Shown in pieces: positions 1 to 6,347 of a stretch of DNA of 13,848 nucleotides (within the stretch, counting starts at the first letter, position 1; every line of letters begins with the position of its first letter). Where the stretch lies: contig JAZDFH010000013.1 of NCBI GenBank assembly GCA_043808035.1, positions 1 to 13,848 of the forward strand. The letters are read 5' to 3'. The stretch is from JAZDFH01 sp043808035 (lineage in GTDB: Bacteria > Patescibacteriota > Minisyncoccia > UBA6257 > Colwellbacteraceae). The notes beneath the pieces are model-generated. The model saw only the letters and a list, made by a program, of their open reading frames with translations. It searched no databases and had not been told where the DNA came from. The position numbers and the translations under genes were made by a program.

Positions 1-146
1 TGTGGTTTGAAATCAAAAATTTTGTGTAGAGCTCTAAAGAACATTTTGTGCGCTGCATGAGATGTGAAATATTTTCGTTGGTAATATATACATTATCTCA
101 TATTTATTGCGTGGTGGGATGTGCGTAAGTCCTATTAAAAACAATC

Positions 147-329
147 TTAAGAAAAAAGATCATCGTTATTTTCTTCCGATTCATCTTCATCTTCAAGATC
201 CAATTCATCTGATTCTTCATCGAATTCAAGAGAATCGAAATCTTTTTCCGATTCATCGTCAAATGGATCATCGAATGATGTACTGAAGAATTGTACGATG
301 GCAAATGGAAATAATAAAGAAAACGCCAT
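147..329 (-). CDS. Small highly acidic protein of unknown function
   Basis: This ORF encodes 60 residues. The first 15 (MAFSLLFPFAIVQFF) are hydrophobic and lack positive charge. The remainder is extremely acidic: 24 Asp/Glu against a single Lys, in DE-rich runs broken by Phe and Leu. I do not recognise a family. The hydrophobic start could be a weak membrane or export segment, or an amphipathic docking helix; the acidic tail could bind a basic partner or metal ions. The main support for a real gene is a near-consensus sigma-70 promoter (374-401) in the gap after ruvC, giving a leader of about 38 nt. No Shine-Dalgarno motif is visible before the ATG. Acidic low-complexity ORFs can arise by chance, and the overlapping frame also has an ORF, so confidence is moderate. 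Confidence 0.5.
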   Translation of the reverse strand: MAFSLLFPFAIVQFFSTSFDDPFDDESEKDFDSLEFDEESDELDLEDEDESEENNDDLFS

Positions 330-373
330 GTATATAATACTTTTTTTACGACCTTATACTTTATTTAAGACGA

Positions 374-401
374 AGTATAGCGCACTTATTTTGTCTGTCA
401 A
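374..401 (-). promoter_or_regulatory. Sigma-70-type promoter for the acidic small ORF
   Basis: On the minus strand a perfect -35 TTGACA (401-396) is followed after 16 bp by -10 TATACT (379-374). The start would fall near 367, about 38 nt before the ATG at 329. It lies entirely in the gap after the ruvC stop codon, so the acidic ORF appears to have its own transcript. Confidence 0.55.
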
Positions 402-412
402 TACGAGAGAAA

Positions 413-874
413 TTATTGGTTAAAAGAAGCTCGAAGCGCTATCGCAAGAGCATCTGCCGCATCATCATGCCCTTCTATTTGATTTATCCCCAAAGATAGA
501 GAAACACAACGTTTAATCGTTTTTTTATCGCTTCTTCCCCACCCGGTAATAGTTGCTTTTATCTCTGTCGGGCTAAATTCATAAACAGGGATATGATGTT
601 TTAATGCGGTTAAGAGAATTACTCCTCTCGCTTCCGCGACAGAAAAGGCGGTTTTTTTATTTTTAGAGAAAAACAGAGATTCCAAACCAATACGATCAGG
701 TTTGTATCGTAAGATGAGATTTTTTAAGTTTTTTTCCAATTGCAGTAAATGAATTGCGTTTTTCGATGGAGACAATTCGATCGTTCCATACGCCACAAGG
801 CGCAATTTGGGTCTTTTCTCAATGATGCCATATCCAATTCTTGCAGTACCCGGATCAATTCCAAGAATAGTCAT
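413..874 (-). CDS. ruvC: RuvC, Holliday junction resolvase
   Basis: RuvC is the endonuclease that symmetrically cleaves Holliday junctions bound by RuvAB, finishing homologous recombination and fork repair. The 153 residues show the RNase H-like fold signature: ILGIDPGT at the N-terminus with catalytic Asp7, Glu65 in the IGLESLFF strand, and a C-terminal GHDDAADALAIA motif carrying His136, Asp138 and Asp141. The full acidic tetrad is therefore present and the length is close to normal. The basic SDKKTIKR segment matches the DNA-contacting region of the family. The ATG overlaps the yebC stop (ATGA), suggesting translational coupling. yebC-ruvC linkage is common in bacteria, but ruvA is not here and ruvB lies 2.6 kb away on the other strand. 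Confidence 0.95.
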   Translation of the reverse strand: MTILGIDPGTARIGYGIIEKRPKLRLVAYGTIELSPSKNAIHLLQLEKNLKNLILRYKPDRIGLESLFFSKNKKTAFSVAEARGVILLTALKHHIPVYEFSPTEIKATITGWGRSDKKTIKRCVSLSLGINQIEGHDDAADALAIALRASFNQ

Positions 875-1404
875 AATGCAATATTTGTGTACACCATTGA
901 GACGTCGTCGTGCTCAAGTAATTCATCTATAAATATTTGCACAGTTTTTTGTAATTCAATGTCTACTTTTTGAGGGAATTTCGCTTGCCATTCTTCGGCG
1001 GGATTTTGTGGTTGATGGAATGCCCATAAAACACTCCCGGGTTCGGCAATTTTACCGTTTTTATCGGATACAATTTTACGGATTTCAGCGATTGTGCGGT
1101 TACTGTTGTCTGTCGCGGCTATAATAATCAGTGCAGAGCCTCCAGGGCCGTATGCTTCGATTGTCATATCTTCAAAATTTTTATTTTCAGCTTGTTTAAG
1201 CGCTCTATCAATATTATCTTGAGGGACACTCATCTCGCGGGCTTTTTCGATCGCTGTTCGAAGACGTACATTAAATTGAGGGTTCGATTCCTCTTTCGCT
1301 GCCGCACGGATGGCAGCCAGTAATTTTGAAAATTGCTGACTACGTTTTTTATCCGTAGCTTCCTTTTTATGTTTTATCGTTTTCCATTTACTATGTCCTG
1401 ACAT
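871..1404 (-). CDS. yebC: YebC/PmpR (TACO1) family protein, short form
   Basis: The N-terminus MSGHSKWKTIKHKKEATDKK is the family hallmark, followed by the conserved EAYGPGGSALIIIAATDN and NRTIAEIRKI segments. The family was long annotated as transcription regulators; more recent work links YebC/TACO1 proteins to the ribosome and to relief of stalling at proline-rich stretches. This copy has 177 residues against about 240 in typical members. The alignment runs normally to GSVLWAF (about residue 127), then most of the domain that normally follows is absent. The chain rejoins at the C-terminal FIDELLEHDDVSMVYTNI, equivalent to the usual LIDxLExxDDVQxVYxN end. The reading frame is intact, so this looks like a lineage-specific shortened form, not decay. 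It starts 24 bp from the divergent pilB and overlaps ruvC by 4 bp. Confidence 0.9.
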   Translation of the reverse strand: MSGHSKWKTIKHKKEATDKKRSQQFSKLLAAIRAAAKEESNPQFNVRLRTAIEKAREMSVPQDNIDRALKQAENKNFEDMTIEAYGPGGSALIIIAATDNSNRTIAEIRKIVSDKNGKIAEPGSVLWAFHQPQNPAEEWQAKFPQKVDIELQKTVQIFIDELLEHDDVSMVYTNIAL

Positions 1405-1446
1405 GGTTCATATGATATTATAAATGAAATGGCTATTTTTGAGCAA
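1405..1446. promoter_or_regulatory. Compact divergent promoter between yebC and pilB
   Basis: Only 24 bp separate the two start codons. On the minus strand there is a perfect -10 TATAAT (1422-1417) with a weak -35 TTGCTC (1446-1441) 18 bp away, inside the pilB coding region. On the plus strand TATGAT (1411-1416) or TATTAT (1416-1421) could serve pilB. The -10 elements end roughly 7-12 bp from each ATG, leaving little or no room for a leader or Shine-Dalgarno site, so both mRNAs may be leaderless or nearly so. Confidence 0.45.
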
Positions 1447-3108
1447 TTCGACGATAAAGGGGTTTTCGAGCGGTTGAACCAGCTTCGTCGTGAAGCTGAA
1501 GAACGAGACGCGAAAAGACGAGCGGAAACTGAAGGAATACCATATATCCAAATAAAAAACGTTTCGATTAGTTTGGAAGCATTACGTTTAGTTCCGGAAG
1601 AACAAGCTCGTAAGGCAGGTATGGCTGTTTTGCAGTCTCAACAAAAAGAGCTCGCTGTCGCAGTGGTTGATATATCACGCATCGATACAAAGCAAATACT
1701 TCATAACCTCTCGAAAGAAGGGTACACAATGAAGGTATTTATGTCTTCAGAGAGTGATTTGGAGGAATATGCATGGAAACGATATATTGAAATTAAAAGT
1801 AGTCCAGAAGAGAGTCTCTCAAGTGTTGCATTACAAGAAAAAAATGTTGTCTCGATTGATGAATTAAGTGGAATATTTCATGCGATCGAAAAAAAAAGTG
1901 CGAATGCATCAACTACCGATTTCATATCGCAAGTTTTTTCTGGCGCTGTTTCTCTTGCGGCGTCCGATATTCATCTTGAACCAAAAGAAAAAAATGCAGT
2001 TTTGCGTTTTCGCATAGACGGCATGCTCTATCCTGTATATGAAATGGAATATGCGACATATCGGTTGATCCTCAATAGGATAAAATTACTATCAACTTTA
2101 AAAATAAATATTACCAATCAACCGCAAGACGGGCGGTTTACGCTCAAAAGGAAAACAAACAAGGATATAGAGATTAGAACATCGATTATCCCTTCGGAAT
2201 ACGGAGAAACGGTTGTTATGCGGGTTCTGGATCCTCAAACAATTGCATTACATCTTACGGATTTAGGATTTCGTAAAGAAGATATTGTTATTGTAGAAAA
2301 GGAATTAAGACGACCGAACGGTATGATTCTTGTTACCGGTCCGACAGGAAGTGGCAAAACAACCACTTTATATGCGTTTTTGCGACATGTACAGCGACAA
2401 GAGATTAAAGTTATTACTATTGAGGACCCGATAGAATACCATCTTGATGGTATAGAACAGACTCAAGTTGATGCTAAAACAGGATACACATTTAGTGCGG
2501 GATTGCGTTCTATACTTCGTCAGGATCCTGATGTTATTTTAGTTGGAGAAATTCGAGATATCGAAACCGCAGAGATAGGTATTCATGCGGCACTCACCGG
2601 ACATCTGGTTTTTTCGACGTTGCATACCAACAATGCGTTAGGGGCAATCCCTCGTCTTATTGATTTAGGGACAAAACCTTCGGTTATTGGACCATCATTG
2701 AATTTGATTATAGCACAACGATTAGTACGGCAACTCTGCCCACATTGTAAAAAAGAATATAGCCTTTCGTTGGAACAAAAAACGAGAATAGAGAATTTTT
2801 TAAGTACCTTGTCAACGGAAATTACAGCGTCTTATAAGAATAAAGATAAAATATATATACAGGGAGAAGGATGTGATGAATGTAGAAATGGCTATACTGG
2901 CCGTATAGGGGTATTTGAAATTTTTCTTCTTAAGAAAGAAATGCATACCATGATTACACATGAGATATCGGAAAGTGATTTACAAGGGAAAGCGCGTGAA
3001 GTGGGAATGGTTGATATACAATCGGATGGCATTCTTAAAATTCTTGAAGGAATAACTTCGATAGAGGAAGTTGAAAGGGTTACCGGCCCAATTGAATGGT
3101 GGAAATAA
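1429..3108 (+). CDS. pilB: Type IV pilus assembly ATPase, PilB/GspE family
   Basis: This is a cytoplasmic hexameric ATPase that powers pilin polymerisation in type IV pili, or pseudopilus assembly in type II secretion. The 559 residues have an N-terminal domain of about 150 residues, divergent from the usual MshEN/GspE-N region, then a central ASDIHLEP-type N2 domain. The ATPase core follows: Walker A GPTGSGKTT (about 304-312), Asp box ITIEDPIEYH, Walker B RQDPDVILVGEIRD (about 364-377) and His box TGHLVFSTLHTNNA. A tetracysteine zinc site is present, CPHC near 435-438 and CxxC near 482-485, which points to the extension ATPase and argues against PilT. No pilC, pilT or pilin genes are adjacent, so the gene stands apart from any pilus cluster here. 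It starts at the first ATG of a 24-bp divergent gap. Confidence 0.93.
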   Translation: MAIFEQFDDKGVFERLNQLRREAEERDAKRRAETEGIPYIQIKNVSISLEALRLVPEEQARKAGMAVLQSQQKELAVAVVDISRIDTKQILHNLSKEGYTMKVFMSSESDLEEYAWKRYIEIKSSPEESLSSVALQEKNVVSIDELSGIFHAIEKKSANASTTDFISQVFSGAVSLAASDIHLEPKEKNAVLRFRIDGMLYPVYEMEYATYRLILNRIKLLSTLKINITNQPQDGRFTLKRKTNKDIEIRTSIIPSEYGETVVMRVLDPQTIALHLTDLGFRKEDIVIVEKELRRPNGMILVTGPTGSGKTTTLYAFLRHVQRQEIKVITIEDPIEYHLDGIEQTQVDAKTGYTFSAGLRSILRQDPDVILVGEIRDIETAEIGIHAALTGHLVFSTLHTNNALGAIPRLIDLGTKPSVIGPSLNLIIAQRLVRQLCPHCKKEYSLSLEQKTRIENFLSTLSTEITASYKNKDKIYIQGEGCDECRNGYTGRIGVFEIFLLKKEMHTMITHEISESDLQGKAREVGMVDIQSDGILKILEGITSIEEVERVTGPIEWWK

Positions 3109-3278
3109 AAAAAGAAAGCATAAGTCTGCGGGCAATCCTTTTAGGCAAGGAAATAGCGGACTCTTTTTTTAATAATTAAAAAAAGAGGTGAGAATTTTTT
3201 CGAGGAGTAATCCAGCCGAAACCAGATTATCCTAATACTAGAAAAAATTCGCTGCCCGCAGGCTTATACTTTCTAACT
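3107..3278 (-). ncRNA. Unclassified structured small RNA gene, about 170 nt
   Basis: The minus strand has three coordinated parts: a promoter (3313-3285), a strongly foldable body and a terminator-like U-rich tail. The ends form a closing stem of 22 positions (3113-3134 with 3253-3274), paired except for one mismatch and with one G-U possible depending on strand. Inside lie hairpins 3136-3140/3147-3151 and 3161-3170/3178-3187 (10 bp). A stem 3190-3201/3241-3252 has 11 of 12 pairs, directly abuts the closing helix and contains another hairpin (3203-3212/3225-3233). After the closing stem the minus-strand RNA runs into seven U residues (3113-3107), as an intrinsic terminator does; the plus strand has no such tract. 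I could not match it to 6S, SRP, RNase P or tmRNA. It runs convergent to pilB and ends at the pilB stop codon. An alternative is a non-coding inverted-repeat element (MITE-like). Confidence 0.6.
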
Positions 3279-3284
3279 GAAATA

Positions 3285-3313
3285 AGCATAACATAAACAA
3301 AACAGTTTGTCAA
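3285..3313 (-). promoter_or_regulatory. Promoter of the structured RNA
   Basis: On the minus strand a perfect -35 TTGACA (3313-3308) is followed by a 17-bp spacer and -10 TATGCT (3290-3285). Transcription would start near 3278, just before the closing stem of the predicted RNA. The 38-bp palindrome 3314-3351 abuts the -35 element on its upstream side, where an activator or competing protein would bind. Confidence 0.55.
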
Positions 3314-3359
3314 TACTAACTTGCCGATTGTTAACAATCGGCAAGTTAGTAATCGGCAA
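3314..3359. repeat. 38-bp perfect palindrome plus a third arm copy
   Basis: Bases 3314-3351 form a perfect palindrome centred on GTTAAC (3330-3335). Its core arms are TTGCCGATT (3321-3329) and AATCGGCAA (3336-3344). A further direct copy of AATCGGCAA occurs at 3351-3359. The three 9-mers therefore start at 15-bp intervals, like iterons or a multi-site operator. No T-run follows on either strand, so a simple terminator is unlikely. It sits between the structured-RNA promoter and the ruvB operon. Confidence 0.7.
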
Positions 3360-3400
3360 ATACAGGGTTTATATGATATAAAATAAAAGTTTTCCCCAGT

Positions 3401-3409
3401 TTATCCACA
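3401..3409 (+). promoter_or_regulatory. Consensus DnaA box upstream of ruvB
   Basis: TTATCCACA matches the DnaA 9-mer consensus TTATNCACA exactly. A second near match, TTATCCACG on the minus strand (3491-3483), spans the ruvB start codon. Between the palindrome and the box is a very AT-rich stretch (3368-3390). One perfect and one imperfect box are too few to call an origin, but a DnaA-responsive promoter or part of an initiation region is possible. The rest of 3352-3483 holds a possible -10 TATACT at 3455-3460 for the ruvB operon, without a convincing -35. Confidence 0.45.
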
Positions 3410-3483
3410 GATAGTCATAGATAAAGAAAACGAGCTTTTTTATACGGAAAGCAGTATACTACTTCCTAGTAAGCATAATTATC

Positions 3484-4485
3484 GTGGATAAAGAGATATT
3501 ACAAAACAATACGGATTGCATAGCAATTGATACTGTCTTAAGACCTGAAGTATGGGATGAGTATATTGGACAAGCCACAATAAAGAAAAATTTACGCGTT
3601 ATTATTGAAGCGGCAAAATTGCGGGGAGAAACGATTGATCATCTACTTTTTTATGGGCAGGCCGGTCTTGGGAAAACAACCCTTGCGAACATTGTTTCTA
3701 AAGAGGTTGGTGCAGCGTTGAAGATAACTTCAGGTCCAACGATTGAAAAAGCGGGCGATTTAGCTGCCATTCTCAGTAATCTGGAAGCAGGAGATATTCT
3801 TTTTATTGATGAGATACATCGCTTAAATCGAATGATTGAGGAAGTTTTGTATCCTGCCATGGAAACAAGAAAATTGCATATTATTATTGGTAAGGGGGCG
3901 GGGGCAAGAAGTATTTCATTAGATTTACCCCCTTTTACGCTTATTGGTGCAACAACAAGAGTGAATTTACTTTCTGGACCGCTTCGATCTCGTTTCGGTG
4001 CAACATTTAGACTTGATTATTATTCAATCGAAGATATAGAAGCAATTTTGGAACGATCGGCAAAGATTTTGAATGTATCCAGCACGACGGATGCCATTAA
4101 CCTACTTGCGAAAGCATCTCGGTTTACTCCACGAGTTGCAAATAGGCTTCTTAAAAGAGCGAGAGACTATATGGATGTTCAAAAGAAAGAATGTATTGAT
4201 GAAGCTATTGCTCAAGAAACATTGACGATGCTCGAGATTGATAGTCTTGGATTAGAGGCTCATGATAGAGCGTTACTACTTGCGATTATAGAGAAATTCG
4301 GAGGAGGCCCCGTTGGTGTGGGTACCATTGCCGCAACGTTAAATGAAGATAAAAGTACTATTGAAGAAGTATATGAACCATATTTAATGCAAGTAGGCCT
4401 TTTGCGGCGTACAGCAGCAGGAAGAGTGGTGGAAGAGCGTGCATTTTCTCATCTTCAAATTGAAGCAGAAAACAAATTGTTGTAA
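3484..4485 (+). CDS. ruvB: RuvB, Holliday junction branch migration ATPase
   Basis: RuvB is the AAA+ hexameric motor that, with RuvA, drives branch migration of Holliday junctions. At 333 residues it has normal length. Visible motifs are Walker A GQAGLGKTT (58-66, with QA where PP is usual), Walker B LFIDEIHRLN (Asp109, Glu110), sensor 1 GATTR (155-159), the arginine-finger segment GPLRSRFG, and the C-terminal winged-helix DNA-binding segment GGGPVGVGTIAATLNED. The start is GTG at 3484, with no Shine-Dalgarno motif and no better in-frame alternative before the conserved RPEVWDEYIGQ region. It leads a closely packed operon of five genes. ruvA is missing from the window. Confidence 0.95.
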   Translation: MDKEILQNNTDCIAIDTVLRPEVWDEYIGQATIKKNLRVIIEAAKLRGETIDHLLFYGQAGLGKTTLANIVSKEVGAALKITSGPTIEKAGDLAAILSNLEAGDILFIDEIHRLNRMIEEVLYPAMETRKLHIIIGKGAGARSISLDLPPFTLIGATTRVNLLSGPLRSRFGATFRLDYYSIEDIEAILERSAKILNVSSTTDAINLLAKASRFTPRVANRLLKRARDYMDVQKKECIDEAIAQETLTMLEIDSLGLEAHDRALLLAIIEKFGGGPVGVGTIAATLNEDKSTIEEVYEPYLMQVGLLRRTAAGRVVEERAFSHLQIEAENKLL

Positions 4486-4497
4486 TACATTAAAATA

Positions 4498-5010
4498 ATG
4501 AGTATATGTATTTCAGGAATATTACCGAATCCACCAGGTAAAGATACGGAAGGAGAGTGGATAACTATTATAAATAAAGAGACCGATACATTTGTTTTGG
4601 ATGGTTGGGGTATACGGGATGCAAGTGGAAAAGAATACCAATTAAAAGGGACGCTTAAGGGGAAGGAAGAGAGAAGACTTCTCTTTTCGGAGACACATAT
4701 AGTTCTTAATAATAATCAAGATGAAATCTGTTTGTATAATAAAGAACACGCATGTGTACAAACAATAACTTATGAAAATCCTTACGAAGGAGAGATTATC
4801 ACTGACGATAAGGATGCGCAACCTTCCTCTGTGGTAGCAGAGAGTATGAGCGCATATACCCGTGTTGTCCCATATACTCAAGAATCGATGGTTTCAGAGA
4901 CTACTTATACTGTAATGCCTTTTTTATTGGGTTTTTTAGTTGCATTGGTATTTTCTATTTTTGCAGCGGTTATAATAAAACAAAAGGTAATACATGACGA
5001 AGGAGATTAG
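4498..5010 (+). CDS. Lamin tail domain protein with C-terminal membrane anchor
   Basis: The first 100 or so residues resemble a lamin tail domain (immunoglobulin-like beta fold): GILPNPPGKD, then GEWITIINK, then LDGWGIRDASGKEY, in the usual order. A linker rich in Ser, Glu and Thr (about 100-135) follows, then one hydrophobic helix near 141-160 (MPFLLGFLVALVFSIFAAVI) and a short charged tail. Family members are mostly extracellular or envelope-associated and begin with a signal peptide. Here the first beta strand starts at the initiator Met, and the ruvB stop TAA lies in frame 12 nt upstream, so no upstream extension can supply one. The protein therefore looks C-tail anchored, or exported without a classical signal. 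It overlaps tsaE by 17 bp. The domain call rests on motif resemblance and the precise role is unknown. Confidence 0.7.
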   Translation: MSICISGILPNPPGKDTEGEWITIINKETDTFVLDGWGIRDASGKEYQLKGTLKGKEERRLLFSETHIVLNNNQDEICLYNKEHACVQTITYENPYEGEIITDDKDAQPSSVVAESMSAYTRVVPYTQESMVSETTYTVMPFLLGFLVALVFSIFAAVIIKQKVIHDEGD

Positions 5011-5455
5011 GAAGATAATTACTTCAAAAAGCATAAAAGAAACAGCCTCTCTTGCTCAGTATGTGGTTGATTTCATCGTGCAGCAAAGGAGTTCTCACGC
5101 TTCTGTTGTGGGGCTTATAGGAGATTTAGGTAGTGGGAAAACGGTATTTGTACAGGCGTTTTTACGAGAAATCGGGGTTAGAAAGAATATAACGAGCCCA
5201 ACGTTTGTTATTATGAAGAGGTTCTCAATTCCTAAAAATCAGTATTTATACACAGACGCATATCACATCGATGCATATCGTATTACGAGTGATGACATGA
5301 AACATTTGGGTTTTGAACAGGTGTGTAATAATAAACATGTTATTATGTGTATCGAGTGGGCTGATCGGATAAAGACAATTTTACCGATCGATACAGTTTG
5401 GATACACTGTGAATATGGAAAAAACGAAAACGAAAGAAAGTTTACTATTAATTGA
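4994..5455 (+). CDS. tsaE: TsaE, tRNA t6A biosynthesis ATPase
   Basis: TsaE is the small P-loop ATPase that works with TsaB and TsaD to make N6-threonylcarbamoyladenosine at position 37 of ANN-decoding tRNAs. The 153 residues carry Walker A GDLGSGKT (43-50), the family motif SPTFVIMKRF, the HIDAYRI segment and the CIEWADRI motif that occupies the Walker B-like position. The length is normal. The gene starts inside the end of the preceding lamin-tail gene, with a usable AAAGGT Shine-Dalgarno-like sequence about 6 nt before the ATG, one of the few clear ribosome-binding sites here. Its end overlaps the next gene. tsaB and tsaD are not in the window. Confidence 0.9.
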   Translation: MTKEIRKIITSKSIKETASLAQYVVDFIVQQRSSHASVVGLIGDLGSGKTVFVQAFLREIGVRKNITSPTFVIMKRFSIPKNQYLYTDAYHIDAYRITSDDMKHLGFEQVCNNKHVIMCIEWADRIKTILPIDTVWIHCEYGKNENERKFTIN

Positions 5456-6347
5456 CGCAAATTCGCTCATTCATAGAGCGTATCATGCTCTTCCTCCCCT
5501 TATGTCTCCTTCGGGGAAGTCTGTTGGTGCATTATATGGATTTGCAAGTATGCTTCTTAAGATTTTAAGAGAAGGCGTTTCGGGACAAAGCCCGACATAT
5601 ATCGTTGCCGCATTTGACCGACCGGAACCAACGTTTAGGAAACAGGAGTACGATGCATATAAAGCAACAAGAGTGAAGACAGCGGATGACCTTGTTGACC
5701 AACTTGTTGAAGCAAGGAGTCTTTTGGATGCATTTTCTATTACCTTTTTTGAAGAACCGGGGTGGGAAGCCGATGATATTATCGCAACACTTGCCAAGCA
5801 ATATAGCAAAGATATTTCTGTAGTCATTCTTTCGGGAGATTCTGATATTCTACAAGCGATTCGTTATGGTAATGTTGTGGTTGTCGCTCCGCAGAAAGGG
5901 ATTAATTATACGGTTATATATGATGAGTCCGTTGCGACTGAAAAGTTTGGAGTAGTACCTGAAAGAATAGCTGATTATAAAGGATTGGTTGGAGACACAT
6001 CTGATAATATCCCCGGAGTACAAGGAATCGGTCCTAAAACAGCGGTGGAGCTTATTAATAAATATGGATCAATCGAAGATATATATGCGGAGATCGACGA
6101 GATTGGTATACCGGAGACTAAGACTCAAGATAAGTTGATTCGGTGCAGAGAACGAGCACTTTTGTCTAAAAGACTTGCTGTCTTGCATGATGAAATTCCT
6201 TTAGCGATTTCACTTGAAGGACTTAGATATCAATTCACAAAAGAAATAGGAGAAGTTTTGGAGGAGTGTTTTTCATCTTTGGGGTTTACAAGTTTGGTGC
6301 CAAGAGTTAAGAGATACTATAATGAAGTAATGGTAAGCAGTGAATAA
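5415..6347 (+). CDS. Stand-alone 5'-3' exonuclease (Pol I N-terminal/FEN-like)
   Basis: This is a flap endonuclease/5'-3' exonuclease equivalent to the N-terminal nuclease domain of DNA polymerase I, which removes RNA primers and flaps during Okazaki fragment maturation. The metal-binding acidic motifs are visible in order: LLLIDANSLIHRAYHA, AAFDRPEPTFR followed by YKATR, WEADDIIATLA, VILSGDSDILQ, and YKGLVGDTSDNIPGVQGIGPKTA (helix-hairpin-helix). The chain ends at about 310 residues with no proofreading or polymerase domain, so it is a separate protein, a known arrangement in several bacteria. I chose ATG 5415; GTG 5409 two codons upstream is possible. Both lie inside the end of tsaE, so translation is probably coupled. 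Its stop overlaps the next start (TAATG). Confidence 0.88.
   Translation: MEKTKTKESLLLIDANSLIHRAYHALPPLMSPSGKSVGALYGFASMLLKILREGVSGQSPTYIVAAFDRPEPTFRKQEYDAYKATRVKTADDLVDQLVEARSLLDAFSITFFEEPGWEADDIIATLAKQYSKDISVVILSGDSDILQAIRYGNVVVVAPQKGINYTVIYDESVATEKFGVVPERIADYKGLVGDTSDNIPGVQGIGPKTAVELINKYGSIEDIYAEIDEIGIPETKTQDKLIRCRERALLSKRLAVLHDEIPLAISLEGLRYQFTKEIGEVLEECFSSLGFTSLVPRVKRYYNEVMVSSE

Noticed and set aside
1..146. Partial gene or RNA at the left edge
   Set aside because: Only a weak 6-bp inverted repeat (TGAGAT/ATCTCA) is visible, and no coding frame has family similarity.
3314..3351. Rho-independent terminator
   Set aside because: The palindrome is perfect, but no T-run follows on either strand.
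4483..4500. Readthrough fusion of ruvB with the lamin-tail gene
   Set aside because: They are in the same frame, but RuvB is complete, the separating TAA is a normal stop, and a new ATG follows 12 nt later.
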